The notes under the pieces are model-generated. The model did not search any database and had not been told where the DNA came from. It saw only the letters and a program-made list of their open reading frames with translations. From Sphingobacterium hotanense (lineage in GTDB: Bacteria; Bacteroidota; Bacteroidia; Sphingobacteriales; Sphingobacteriaceae): a DNA stretch of 64,000 nt. Location: the NCBI RefSeq assembly GCF_008274825.1, contig NZ_CP030848.1:2418001-2482000 (forward strand), in the 5' to 3' direction. How positions within the stretch are numbered: position 1 is the stretch's first letter; each line of letters starts with the position of its first letter. Positions 44,331 through 53,828 of this stretch are shown here, piece by piece. Position numbers and translations under genes: made by a program.

Positions 44331-46181
44331 ATGATTAGAAGATCAGTTATACTCTCCTATCTAATGGCAATGACTTTATCCTACGGGCATGCCCAAGAAT
44401 GGAAACCCTCGGGCGATAAGATTCTGACGGAATGGGCGACTAAAGTCGACCCTAAACAACCTCATCCGGAATATCCCAGACCTCAATTGGTAAGATCGAA
44501 CAACTGGCAGAATCTGAATGGTCTTTGGAAATACGCAGTTACCGATATTTCTGTATCGCAATTACCAACGAATTGGGATGGAAATATACTCGTTCCTTAC
44601 GCTATCGAGTCTGCGCTATCTGGCGTTGGGAAGAGCCTGAATAAAGATCAAGCTCTTTGGTATACAACTGATATCGTTCTTTCCAAAAAACTAAAAAATG
44701 AGAAAACGATTCTTCATTTCGGCGCAGTGGACTGGCAATGCGAAGTTTTTGTCAACGGGCAGTCTGTTGCGAAGCATGAAGGTGGATTTAATTCCTTCAG
44801 TGTCGATATCAGCAAAGCTCTAAAAAAGGGAAGCAAACAACAAATAGCAGTTCGCGTTTGGGATCCTACAAGCGACGGTCCTCAACCAAGAGGAAAACAA
44901 ATAAACAAACCACATTCTATTTGGTACACCCCTGTTTCCGGTATATGGCAAACAGTTTGGTTAGAATCAGTACCCAAATCATATATCAAAAGTACCCATC
45001 AAACTCCTCAAGTAGATCAATCCAGCTTAACATTCTCTGCAGATATTGAAGCTGCCCAAGCGGGCGACCTTCTACACATCATCGCCTACGATAATGGAAA
45101 GAAGATCGCGGAATCATCAAATGCGCCTACTGAGACTCAACAACTAAAGCTAGAAAATATCAGTTTATGGAGCCCAAGCAACCCAAAACTCTACGACTTA
45201 GAAGTGAAGCTGATGCGGAAAGGCAAGGTCGTTGACCAGGCTAAGAGTTACTTTGCGATGCGTAAGATTTCGAAAAAAACTGATCGGAAAGGGATTGAGC
45301 GAATGTACCTCAATGATGAGTTTCTCTTCCATTACGGTCCCCTAGATCAAGGTTGGTGGCCCGATGGATTACATACAGCACCAACGGACGAGGCGCTTAA
45401 ATTCGACATAGAAAAAACCAAGGAAATGGGCTTCAACATGATCCGTAAGCATATTAAAGTTGAGCCTGCTCGTTGGTACAGACACTGCGATAGTATCGGA
45501 GTTTTAGTTTGGCAAGATATGCCAAGTGGAGACCTAGGGGGCAACAACTGGGACATGCACCCCGGTAAATTCCGCGCGGGAAAGCAAGATAAAGACCGAA
45601 CGCCAGAGTCAGAGGCTATATTCAAGAAAGAGTGGAATAGCATCATGACACAGTTGCATAACTTTCCAAGTATCGTAGTGTGGGTGCCGTTCAATGAGGC
45701 TTGGGGACAATTTAAAACGAAAGAAATCGTAGAATGGACCAAGCAAAAAGATCCTTCTCGCCTTGTTAATGGAGCAAGCGGAGGAAACTACCTTGCTCCT
45801 GGCGATATATTAGATCTCCACAACTATCCTGAGCCCGCTATGCCAGATCCTGCTAGATTCGGTAAAGACTTTATTTTGGCAAACGGTGAGTTCGGTGGAT
45901 TAGGTTTGCCCATTGAAGGACATACCTGGCAAGCAAAAGATAACTGGGGATATCAATCCTTTAAGAGCGTTGCAGAACTAAAGAAACGCTATTCGGAATT
46001 GATTACGGATCTAACCAAACTATTACAGCTAGGACTTTCTGCAGCTGTTTACACACAAACTACAGATGTAGAGATTGAAACCAATGGTCTCATGACCTAT
46101 GATCGAAAAGTCATCAAGATTCCTACAGCAGAACTTAGGGAAATTAATGAGAAGCTCTACGACAAGAACTTGATCAACTAG
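44331..46181 (+). CDS. Glycoside hydrolase family 2 enzyme
   Basis: This 616-residue secreted protein has a signal peptide (MIRRSVILSYLMAMTLSYGHA). It has the GH2 plan: a sugar-binding domain (about 60-210, SNNWQNLNGLWKY), an Ig-like domain and a TIM barrel. The acid/base Glu is in VPFNEAWGQ near residue 457. The nucleophile Glu is in LANGEFGGLG near 519. GH2 includes beta-galactosidases, glucuronidases and mannosidases, and the substrate cannot be fixed from sequence. In this cluster it would trim oligosaccharides released by the lyase. Confidence 0.92.
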   Translation: MIRRSVILSYLMAMTLSYGHAQEWKPSGDKILTEWATKVDPKQPHPEYPRPQLVRSNNWQNLNGLWKYAVTDISVSQLPTNWDGNILVPYAIESALSGVGKSLNKDQALWYTTDIVLSKKLKNEKTILHFGAVDWQCEVFVNGQSVAKHEGGFNSFSVDISKALKKGSKQQIAVRVWDPTSDGPQPRGKQINKPHSIWYTPVSGIWQTVWLESVPKSYIKSTHQTPQVDQSSLTFSADIEAAQAGDLLHIIAYDNGKKIAESSNAPTETQQLKLENISLWSPSNPKLYDLEVKLMRKGKVVDQAKSYFAMRKISKKTDRKGIERMYLNDEFLFHYGPLDQGWWPDGLHTAPTDEALKFDIEKTKEMGFNMIRKHIKVEPARWYRHCDSIGVLVWQDMPSGDLGGNNWDMHPGKFRAGKQDKDRTPESEAIFKKEWNSIMTQLHNFPSIVVWVPFNEAWGQFKTKEIVEWTKQKDPSRLVNGASGGNYLAPGDILDLHNYPEPAMPDPARFGKDFILANGEFGGLGLPIEGHTWQAKDNWGYQSFKSVAELKKRYSELITDLTKLLQLGLSAAVYTQTTDVEIETNGLMTYDRKVIKIPTAELREINEKLYDKNLIN

Positions 46182-46205
46182 ATTATCTATAGCATAACAA
46201 ATCTC

Positions 46206-46247
46206 TAGTAATGAGGCGTTTTAATTAACAGTCTCATTACTATTTTT
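46206..46247 (+). terminator. Terminator after the GH2 gene
   Basis: Perfect 10-bp stem TAGTAATGAG/CTCATTACTA with a 17-nt loop and a TTTTTC run. Confidence 0.75.
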
Positions 46248-46261
46248 CTATATCCAGGCAC

Positions 46262-47068
46262 CTATTTGATAAGTACTTTGAAGAAATGCATTCGCTCATC
46301 CTCAACGTCTCCAAAGAAATGATTACGAAAATAAAGCTCCTTATCTGTTTTCCAGAATACATCAATTAAAGTGCAGAGATCAAAGCCATAGTCAGCGATA
46401 CTTAGAGGCAATCTAGCAAGTAACCCATATCCTTTTGATTCCTTTTTCTGAATAAAATATTCTGAACATTCCTGGCCTGGAAACCACCCATTAAGGCGAT
46501 ATTGCCCAGACGGCGACGCAATGATATAGGCAGGATTTCCAACTAATTCCACATCGGCCAAACGTTTTTCTAAATCGATAGAGAAATCGGACGTATGACC
46601 TCCTTCCATCAGGAGAATACGTTCCGACGGATAATAACGGACGAAACCTGCATCCCAAGTGTATTTTAAATAGTTCGGGTTGATCGTGTCGCCATTATTG
46701 AAGCGAATAAAAGCGATCGATTCGCCTACAATATTCGAGTCTACTTTAAAACTGTCATTCCAGCCGCCAAAAGTTACCTCGCCTTTAAGCATTTCCTTTG
46801 CGATGGAAAAATCGCTAATATAAGGAATCGTGTCTTGCTCACTCGGCACTTTCGATAGCGCCTTAGCTTTGAAAAAGTCAATGGAATCGATTATAGACAA
46901 GGATAATGTGTCATTCTCATAAACAATTTCTCCTACAGAAACAGAGTCTACAACCGACACAACCTGTTGTACCTCAATTGGCTGTTTATCCTGTTTTTTA
47001 TTCTTGTACGCTATGAATAGCAGGACTAACAACACGGCTATGGGGATATTTATTTTATAATTTTTCAT
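46262..47068 (-). CDS. Membrane-anchored protein of unknown function
   Basis: The ATG 47068 (MKNYKINIPIAVLLVLLFIA) opens a signal anchor. A longer frame to 47167 would overlap the TPM gene's glycine-rich tail and is rejected. The 268-residue product has an extracytoplasmic body with a beta-propeller-like central part (GGHTSDFSIDLEKRLADVEL). The family is not recognised. It starts 13 nt after the TPM gene stop and is probably in its operon. Confidence 0.7.
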   Translation of the reverse strand: MKNYKINIPIAVLLVLLFIAYKNKKQDKQPIEVQQVVSVVDSVSVGEIVYENDTLSLSIIDSIDFFKAKALSKVPSEQDTIPYISDFSIAKEMLKGEVTFGGWNDSFKVDSNIVGESIAFIRFNNGDTINPNYLKYTWDAGFVRYYPSERILLMEGGHTSDFSIDLEKRLADVELVGNPAYIIASPSGQYRLNGWFPGQECSEYFIQKKESKGYGLLARLPLSIADYGFDLCTLIDVFWKTDKELYFRNHFFGDVEDERMHFFKVLIK

Positions 47069-47081
47069 CGATGTTATCTTT

Positions 47082-48629
47082 TTACCATCTACCGCCAGCT
47101 CCACCACCACCCGATGAGCCGCCACCAAAACTTCCACTTGAGGAACTACCTCCCCCGGAAGAGCCACTCGATGAACTACCGCCCGAGGAACTGCTGCTAC
47201 TTCTCACCTTCTTGGGAATGGTATAAGTATCGATGACTACGCGATAACTGCAATTCTCACAATCATCAACTTTTTCACCTTTTCCAGTCTTGCTATAGGT
47301 TGCAGCAATAATCGTATGCCGCTTCCCTTTTCGCAGGGTAAAAAAATGGCAGTGCGGACATTCCTTAAAACTAGATTTAATATCCCAAGGTATAAGCGTA
47401 ATCTTCTTCGTTCGAAGATTTTCCCAAATTTCATAGCTTCGAGATTTGATACTTTCTTCCTTCAAATTTCCTTTACTAAGATAGGTCTTGATTTCCTTCT
47501 CCGACAGATCCCGATTGACACGCTGCCAATCTCTAGAATTATCTGGTGGTACAAATCGCTTTCTATCTTTTGCTTTTCTTGATATGATACCGACTAAATC
47601 AAACCAAGCTAGCGGTGATAAGATCATAGGAATAAATGTGAATGTCAGAAACTTATTGATAGCTTTTGCCCTTTCCTCTGTATCAGTATAGCTCTTACTA
47701 ATGCTCGTGCGGGTATAGGTTATTTTCATTGCCAGAATGATTCCCCCCAGTACGAATACAAAATAAGGTAAGTGCTTTTTTTGATATATGAACTCTAGGT
47801 TATTGAAGACGAAAGCAAATAAAAAAACCGTAAGAAACATTAAAATTCCCATACATCCCAATCCTGCAAATATGGGGACATAAGGATATTTTTTGTTCGG
47901 TTTCTTGATGAGTCTGGATGAAACAAAGTGAACCACTAAATAGAAGAAAGCGAACATCCCCAATACTAATAGGGAATTCTTAAAATACACATTTCGAAAG
48001 CTCCAAAACGGCGTTGCTTCCGGTAAACGGGCTTCCAGCTCTGCTCTGATATCAGGCGACATAAGAACCTCGCTGATGAAAGTAGCGGCATCCAGCACCC
48101 CTTGATCGTAGTCCCCGACTTGAAATTTAGGTACCAGATACTTTTCGCCAATTCGCTTTAAATAAGCGTCTGGCATCACTGACTCCATACCATAACCGGC
48201 TATGAAACGATACTCTCGACGATCGATCGCTAGAAACAAAAGCAGGCCATTGTCCGCGTCTTTCTTTCCAATCCCCCATTTGTTGAATAGGTCTAGGGCA
48301 AATTGAAAGTCACTATCGCCTTCGTAATCATTAACAACAGCAATGGCAAACTCAGCGCCGGTCAGCGAATCAATAAGCTTGGACATGCGATCAAGTTTGA
48401 AAACCGTTTCTGTGGACAGAATAGCATTCGGATTCGTCACGTAGAAATCTTGTCCCTGTTTCTTCGGACTGGGTAGACTTTCTACGGTAAAACGTTCAGC
48501 AGCGATTTGTCGCGGCTCTTCAAATACCTCAGGTCCAGAAACAAGTTGAGCCGGTGCAAATAAGGGCCAGCAAAACTGCATCAAGAGCAAGACGAATAAT
48601 ACGAGATTCTTGTTTCTAATAGATAGCAT
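47082..48629 (-). CDS. TPM-domain membrane protein with zinc ribbon and Gly/Ser tail
   Basis: The 515-residue protein has an N-terminal helix or signal peptide (about 8-28) and an extracytoplasmic TPM domain near 65-185 (GAEFAIAVVNDYEGD, KDADNGLLLFLAIDRREYRF). Three to four membrane helices (about 210-345) follow. A zinc-ribbon-like CPHCHFF...CENC segment lies near 425-450. A Ser/Gly-rich tail ends GAGGRW. TPM proteins include photosystem repair phosphatases in plants and unknown bacterial envelope proteins. The ending is typical of the bacterial group. Confidence 0.87.
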   Translation of the reverse strand: MLSIRNKNLVLFVLLLMQFCWPLFAPAQLVSGPEVFEEPRQIAAERFTVESLPSPKKQGQDFYVTNPNAILSTETVFKLDRMSKLIDSLTGAEFAIAVVNDYEGDSDFQFALDLFNKWGIGKKDADNGLLLFLAIDRREYRFIAGYGMESVMPDAYLKRIGEKYLVPKFQVGDYDQGVLDAATFISEVLMSPDIRAELEARLPEATPFWSFRNVYFKNSLLVLGMFAFFYLVVHFVSSRLIKKPNKKYPYVPIFAGLGCMGILMFLTVFLFAFVFNNLEFIYQKKHLPYFVFVLGGIILAMKITYTRTSISKSYTDTEERAKAINKFLTFTFIPMILSPLAWFDLVGIISRKAKDRKRFVPPDNSRDWQRVNRDLSEKEIKTYLSKGNLKEESIKSRSYEIWENLRTKKITLIPWDIKSSFKECPHCHFFTLRKGKRHTIIAATYSKTGKGEKVDDCENCSYRVVIDTYTIPKKVRSSSSSSGGSSSSGSSGGGSSSSGSFGGGSSGGGGAGGRW

Positions 48630-48843
48630 ATAAGATTAAATATCTATACTAAAACTACTCATTAATAATGATACTTTTCATCTAAGTTATAATGATATTT
48701 TTTGCGAATAAAGGTTACTCTTATTCTGTCATGTTCTCTTCGATAACTGTAAATACTTAGTTACCAACATAATCTTAACCTCGTCTTTACAGTCTAATAA
48801 CACAAATAATAGATTGTGGTCTATTATTTGACTTAAAGGAAGT

Positions 48844-49407
48844 ATGATGACAAAACTATTAAAGGTAATTATCTTATTGATCGTTGTGGTTGGATTAGGA
48901 TGGTTCATTTGGCAAATCAGTAAACCCAAAACGAATACGGTAAGCAACCATCAAGTTCTACTAGAACGCATAGAATCCATGGGCAAGTTGGAATTGGTGA
49001 AATATCGCCTATCGGATGTCGTAGAGCATAAGGTGATCTCACAATTTCTTCCAGATGCTAGTGTGTTGCTTATAATCAAGGCTGACGCTGTTGGTTGCGT
49101 GGATTTAAGCAAACTGAAGTCGGACGACGTTGAAGTTTTGGAGGACTCTGTCCATATAACACTACCCAATCCAGAAATATGTTACGTAAAGATTGATCAT
49201 AGAGAGTCGAAAGTTTATGATACGAAGATGGCATTTTTCAGGGAAGCGAATATGGTAGACGAAGCATTCAAAGCGGCAGAAAACGAAATTACGAAACAAG
49301 TGAAAAAATCGGATATTCTTGAGCAAACCAAGAAAAATGCAGTCGATATATTCAAACCCCTTATGGAAGGATTAGGATATAAGAAGTACAGCATCGGATT
49401 TGAATAA
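48844..49407 (+). CDS. DUF4230 family protein
   Basis: The 187-residue protein has one N-terminal membrane anchor (about 8-25) and an extracytoplasmic domain beginning ESMGKLELVKYRLSDVVEHK. This pattern, followed by DAVGCVDLSKLKSDDVEV, matches DUF4230. The function is unknown. AAAGGAAG 7 nt before the ATG is a good ribosome binding site. It is followed 23 nt later by a methyltransferase gene. Confidence 0.85.
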   Translation: MMTKLLKVIILLIVVVGLGWFIWQISKPKTNTVSNHQVLLERIESMGKLELVKYRLSDVVEHKVISQFLPDASVLLIIKADAVGCVDLSKLKSDDVEVLEDSVHITLPNPEICYVKIDHRESKVYDTKMAFFREANMVDEAFKAAENEITKQVKKSDILEQTKKNAVDIFKPLMEGLGYKKYSIGFE

Positions 49408-49430
49408 CATACGCTACGAAAAATAAGAAT

Positions 49431-50030
49431 ATGAAAAGGGATGTCTTCAAGAACTATGATATCATTGCTGATTGGTTCTCAACAAATCGAAGTAAAGATT
49501 TAATGGAAAAACCCTATTTAGATCGCTTGATTGAGCATATCCCTACGAATTCACGCATTTTAGACCTTGGTTGTGGAACTGGCGAGCCCATATACGGATA
49601 CTTCAAGGAAAAAGGTTATTCACTATGCGGAGCAGATGCAAGCAGCGCTATGCTTGCAATCGCGCGAAGGAACTTTCCGGATGGAGATTTTATTCATCAG
49701 GATATGCGTGATCTTGATCTAGATGAAAAATTTGACGCCATTATCGCATGGCATAGCTTCTTTCATCTCGCACAGCATGAGCAACGCGACATGTTTCCAC
49801 TATTTAAAAAGCATCTTAAAACAAAGGGCATATTGCTATTCACGAGTGGTCCCGACGAAGGGGAAGCCTGGGGAATGAATAACGGCCAAAACCTTTATCA
49901 TGCCTCTTTGTGCAAACAAGAATATAATTCTTTACTCAAAGAGCAAAGTTTCTCGGTCATTCAGCATGTGGTAGCAGATCCAAATTGTGGCGGTGCAACC
50001 ATATGGTTATGCCAACTGAAGGAGGATTAA
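49431..50030 (+). CDS. Class I SAM-dependent methyltransferase
   Basis: This 199-residue methyltransferase has the Rossmann SAM-binding motif RILDLGCGTGEPI near 43-55. Motif II is GADASSAML near 72 and the post-II strand DAIIAWHSFFHL lies near 104. The substrate is unknown. Its stop overlaps that of the convergent MFS gene by 4 nt. Confidence 0.92.
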   Translation: MKRDVFKNYDIIADWFSTNRSKDLMEKPYLDRLIEHIPTNSRILDLGCGTGEPIYGYFKEKGYSLCGADASSAMLAIARRNFPDGDFIHQDMRDLDLDEKFDAIIAWHSFFHLAQHEQRDMFPLFKKHLKTKGILLFTSGPDEGEAWGMNNGQNLYHASLCKQEYNSLLKEQSFSVIQHVVADPNCGGATIWLCQLKED

Positions 50031-51235
50031 GCATCTTTGTATTTAATCCTCTTCATATCTGGAAGAAAATAAGCCACAATCCCCAAAAGAGGCAAATAGG
50101 AACATACCAAATAGATACTTTCCAAGGAAGTTTTATCAGCAAACCATCCTAAAATCGCAGCCCCTAGGCCTCCCATTCCAAATGCGAAGCCATAGAACAA
50201 CCCGGAAACCATTCCGATTTTCTTCGGGAGCAGTTCCTGCGCATATACGAGGATGGATGGAAATGCCGATGCCATGATTAAGCCTATTACCGAAACCAAA
50301 ATACCGGTCCACATTTCATTTGCATAAGGAAGCATCAAGGTAAAAGGTGCACATCCTAATACGGATAACCAAATTATATATTTACGACCAATAAGGTCGC
50401 CTAAGAAGCCTCCAAATAGCGTACCGACCGCAATCGCGATAAGGAAGTAGAAAAGATAAACTTGAGCCGCAATCTCCGAAATAGCAAATTTATCCATCAT
50501 GTAGAATTGCAGATAGCTCGTTATGCTCGCTACATATACATACTTGGAAAATATCAATAAAAGTAAAACCACGATAGACATCACAATTTTAGTCTGCGAT
50601 AGGTCTGGAAGCTTGATCTGCTTCTTGGCTTGTGTTCTAGCATACTCTAAGACTTTGACATACCATCTTGCGATGTAGCTTAAAATTAATTGGGCAATTA
50701 ACACGACGACGATAAACCATAGTATATTCCGCTGACCTGCCGGGATGACGAACCAAGCCAATAACAATGGCGCTAATGCAGTTCCTGTATTTCCACCTAT
50801 CTGAAATATAGATTGAGCTAAACTACGCTTACCACCTGATGATAAGTATGCTACACGAGAAGATTCGGGATGAAAGATGGACGACCCTATGCCGACCATT
50901 GTCACTGCGAACAGTACCGCGTAATAACTGTTGGCGAAGGACAAAGCGATAATCCCCACGAAGGAAAACATCATGGCAATAATTTGCGAATATGGCTTCG
51001 GATGCTTATCTGTATACATACCCACAATAGGCTGTAATAAAGAGGATGCCAATTGAAAGCAGAAAGTTATAATCCCAATTTGAGCGAAGTTCAAATGGAA
51101 ATTATCTTTCAACAAAGGATATGAGGCCGGGATTACGGCTTGTATTAAATCGTTGGATAAGTGCGCCAAACAAATGGCAATCAAGATAGGATAAGAAGTC
51201 TTATTCGGATCGTAAGCGGTAGTTGTTTTAAGCAT
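50027..51235 (-). CDS. MFS transporter, fosmidomycin-resistance (Fsr) type
   Basis: The 402-residue protein has 12 predicted membrane helices. Its N-terminal region reads CLAHLSNDLIQAVIPASYPL, then VGMYTDKHPKPYSQ (loop 2-3 motif), GIGSSIFHPESSRVA near 116 and FQIGGNTGTALAPLL. These are hallmarks of the Fsr family of drug exporters. It is proton-driven and located in the inner membrane; the natural substrate is unknown. It ends tail to tail with the methyltransferase. Confidence 0.9.
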   Translation of the reverse strand: MLKTTTAYDPNKTSYPILIAICLAHLSNDLIQAVIPASYPLLKDNFHLNFAQIGIITFCFQLASSLLQPIVGMYTDKHPKPYSQIIAMMFSFVGIIALSFANSYYAVLFAVTMVGIGSSIFHPESSRVAYLSSGGKRSLAQSIFQIGGNTGTALAPLLLAWFVIPAGQRNILWFIVVVLIAQLILSYIARWYVKVLEYARTQAKKQIKLPDLSQTKIVMSIVVLLLLIFSKYVYVASITSYLQFYMMDKFAISEIAAQVYLFYFLIAIAVGTLFGGFLGDLIGRKYIIWLSVLGCAPFTLMLPYANEMWTGILVSVIGLIMASAFPSILVYAQELLPKKIGMVSGLFYGFAFGMGGLGAAILGWFADKTSLESIYLVCSYLPLLGIVAYFLPDMKRIKYKDA

Positions 51236-51407
51236 GTTTCTTCCTTTAACTCAAATTTCTGCAACGAGAAATCATAAACTAAGTTCGACGTCGACAAATG
51301 TAGCAGATATATTGAATTAAACGAATTAATATGCTGTCTTTAACCCCGCAAGTCAACGATTTAGACGCAGGTATTACATTCTACTTTAAGAAAGCTATTT
51401 AAGAAAA

Positions 51408-51451
51408 CCTCTATTTTAGTATTTCTTTAGATTAGATTGGTAAAATAGAGG
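51408..51451 (-). terminator. Terminator of the thioredoxin-like lipoprotein gene
   Basis: Inverted repeat CCTCTATTTTA/TAAAATAGAGG around a 22-nt loop. On the minus strand it is followed by TTTTCTT. The large loop weakens the call. Confidence 0.6.
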
Positions 51452-51467
51452 CTAATATCAGCTAATG

Positions 51468-52415
51468 CTATAAACCTTGAGACGCTAAGTAATTTCCTAA
51501 GGCGTTTAAGTCAGTATCTTTCAGAATAACTTTCTTATCCTTATCCAATAGATAAATTGTCGGAGAAGCTTTTAGATCATACAGCCCTTTATTCAGAACC
51601 TCCTGCCTTTCATCCACCCCATTGATCCAGTTTGAAGGAATGTTTGCAGCATAGTCATTCCATATTTCTAAATTACCCTCGGGATAGATAGCAAGGATCT
51701 GCATGTGTTTATTAGCAATCATTTGATTGATTGACTCCTGTTCTTTCAATACGCCTATTACTTGCTCACAATTGCTACAGCCCGGTTCATAAAACATAAG
51801 CAATATTAATGGGTTTTCAAGGTCGTGCAGCTTATTGATTGCCTTTTCTTTCGTTTGATAAATAAAATCTGTTGCTGTTGAACCCACTTTGTTCTTACGT
51901 GCAAGATCTAACAATATCCTATAACGCGTTTTCTCGTCCGCTGAGACCTTATCAGAGCTTGTATAATATTCGAGTACAGGTTCGTAATACGAGTCACTAC
52001 GCATCGGCGAATTAGGGTCATAGAGATAGCTATCTAATTTCTTTTTGAAGAAGTCGAATCCTTTTTGTTCCTGCTTCGCTTGATCTAAGAAATCTGTAAT
52101 TCCTTCCTTCAACTGTGATGGGGAAACAGCTGGGAAAATAGCAAGGTAATTCACGAAGGCTTGCTCAGCGTATTCAGAGTCGATTATCTTCGCCGTGTCG
52201 CTAAAATTGAAATTATCCCAATAGTGATTAAACAAATAATTGAGTTGCTCTTCCTTACTCGTTAAGTTAGAAGGTACTTGAGGAGGCTTGTACTCAGTCG
52301 ATGAGTTATTTTCTGTATTTACGGCCGTATTGGACTTCTTCTCCTGATTACAGGATAACAAAATTCCAGCAATTGAGACGACACATAAGAGTAGTATTGT
52401 TTTCGGGTTTTTCAT
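51468..52415 (-). CDS. Lipoprotein with DUF5106-like and thioredoxin-like domains
   Basis: This 315-residue lipoprotein has a signal peptide (MKNPKTILLLCVVSIAGILL, then SC). A helical DUF5106-like region (about 50-180) starts at KEEQLNYLFNHYWDNFNFSD. A thioredoxin fold follows, with the redox motif GCSNCEQV near residue 213 and the cis-Pro LKASPTIYLL near 285. It is likely a periplasmic or surface thiol-disulfide protein. The gene stands alone. Confidence 0.87.
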   Translation of the reverse strand: MKNPKTILLLCVVSIAGILLSCNQEKKSNTAVNTENNSSTEYKPPQVPSNLTSKEEQLNYLFNHYWDNFNFSDTAKIIDSEYAEQAFVNYLAIFPAVSPSQLKEGITDFLDQAKQEQKGFDFFKKKLDSYLYDPNSPMRSDSYYEPVLEYYTSSDKVSADEKTRYRILLDLARKNKVGSTATDFIYQTKEKAINKLHDLENPLILLMFYEPGCSNCEQVIGVLKEQESINQMIANKHMQILAIYPEGNLEIWNDYAANIPSNWINGVDERQEVLNKGLYDLKASPTIYLLDKDKKVILKDTDLNALGNYLASQGL

Positions 52416-52539
52416 ATTCGAATAAAAGCAAAGTGCGCTATAGTTTTTGAATGATAGTAAAGATAAAAATAGTCTTGTTCCAAAAAGAGTACCAAGACTA
52501 TAGAATTAGATAAATGTAGTAGAATACTTATCCATATGT

Positions 52540-53222
52540 TTACCACAATTTCAAATTTATTCCCAGCAATGCAGCAAGGGTTACATCGAAGTCTCGTCCG
52601 CCATATTCCCCATCAAAACCATCTCCATGTATGTTTCCGCGCAAATCCAGGTGGATATCTAAATGATCATTCAACCTAAATGTTTGTAAGATTCCCATTC
52701 CGGGGCTTAAACAAGTGGCTTTAGCATGGTCCAATCCGACGATAAGCCCTATCGAAGCAAATGGGATAAAGTTATAGGTCCGATTATAGTTATAGCCATG
52801 TAAATCATTTGACACATTTATTAACAGGTCAGCATTCGTACTGAATATTTTAGTCGCTGGTGCAACAGTCGTTGTTTTGGGTCGAATATCTTTCCGGTAG
52901 ACAGGCTTCTATTTTGTGTCAAACCCTTATATTCTACACCTCCTATGTTCAGCCGTAAACCAAAACTATCATTAAACCACTTAGCAGCGAAGATTTCGAA
53001 CTTTGGACTAAACCGTTCTTCAATTTCGAGTTGCTTATCATGATCGCCAAAATAAATTGCAGCACCAGAGCTGAGACCGACAAACCAATAATCTTGAATG
53101 TTACTGAATCGTAAATTTCTGTATGTTGGTTTCTTTGGAGGCTCACTAGGATCGATGAACGTTTTTGATTGCGAAGTATGGCAAACACAAATTGCCAAGA
53201 GGGAAAAGAAGAACTTTTTCAT
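52540..53222 (-). pseudogene. Frameshifted outer-membrane beta-barrel protein gene
   Basis: The ATG 53222 opens a signal peptide (MKKFFFSLLAICVCHTSQS) and a barrel-like body (YWFVGLSSGAAIYFGD, GLRLNIGGVEYKGL). This frame stops at 52821 after a run that loses barrel character. The other frame, readable from about 52900 to 52540, continues with ...STNADLLINVSNDLHGY, then FIPFASIGLIVGLDHA and the end ALLGINLKLW, a normal terminal strand. One indel near 52870-52905 joins them into about 230 residues. It may be genuine decay or a sequencing error. Confidence 0.75.
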
Positions 53223-53572
53223 GTAAAGAGAATCGGTAATTATTAAATTATTAGCTATGGGCATGTTACTTCTAAATTCGAGTTCGTAGCTCGCTAGAAT
53301 ATCAATCGTAAAAAACTATGTGGGGCACGTTATGTCTAAACAAATCTCTAAAGTTAATTTTAATAAATTCAAAGGTAATTTATTATCGCTATTAATTCGC
53401 GTATTAAATCAGAAATCACATTAAATTAACCTTGAGCGCATCATTATTACATGGAAAAGAAACGGATACAGATGTGCAACGCGGTTTGCAATGAAATAAT
53501 AATCGTTGTATCGAAAAGGTTAGGCTTTACCAGAGAAGGGACAAAGCACAATATCAGACTTTCATTATCCTT
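53223..53572. other. Intergenic region upstream of the frameshifted barrel gene
   Basis: About 350 bases with no supportable gene. A short frame beginning at 53451 runs into the repeat at 53573-53655 and is not considered coding. Confidence 0.5.
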
Positions 53573-53655
53573 ATCAAACCCATACTATACCCAATTCAAA
53601 AGGGCTTTGATATGGTTTTATATTGGGTTTACATTGGGTTTGAATTGGGTTTGAG
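53573..53655 (+). repeat. Palindromic intergenic repeat, copy 3
   Basis: CCCAATTCAAA (53590-53600) pairs with TTTGAATTGGG near the 3' end. Between them are AGGGCTTTGATATGG and three ATTGGGTTT units (ATTGGGTTTACATTGGGTTT, then GAATTGGGTTTGA). The unit order matches copies 1 and 2, but the hairpin arms are more diverged. Confidence 0.75.
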
Positions 53656-53774
53656 TGGTATTTGTCCTTTAGTTAGATGGACAATAAGACAGTAAGATTT
53701 TAAACCATTAGACAATTAGAGCAATGCTGGCCGATGATCTGTTGTTTTGCGCCTATATGAGACGCTACGAAAGT

Positions 53775-53805
53775 AAAGAAGCCGTCTTTTTGAGACAGCT
53801 TCTTT
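53775..53805 (-). terminator. Terminator of the exopolysaccharide operon
   Basis: AAAGAAGC-c-GTCT/AGAC-a-GCTTCTTT stem with one mismatch and a short T/G loop, 24 nt past the tyrosine kinase stop. Confidence 0.78.
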
Positions 53806-53828
53806 TACGTTTATACAGAAAAATTAAT

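Noticed and set aside
53451..53654. Short + strand frame
   Set aside because: Its second half is the palindromic repeat, and nothing in the first half looks coding.
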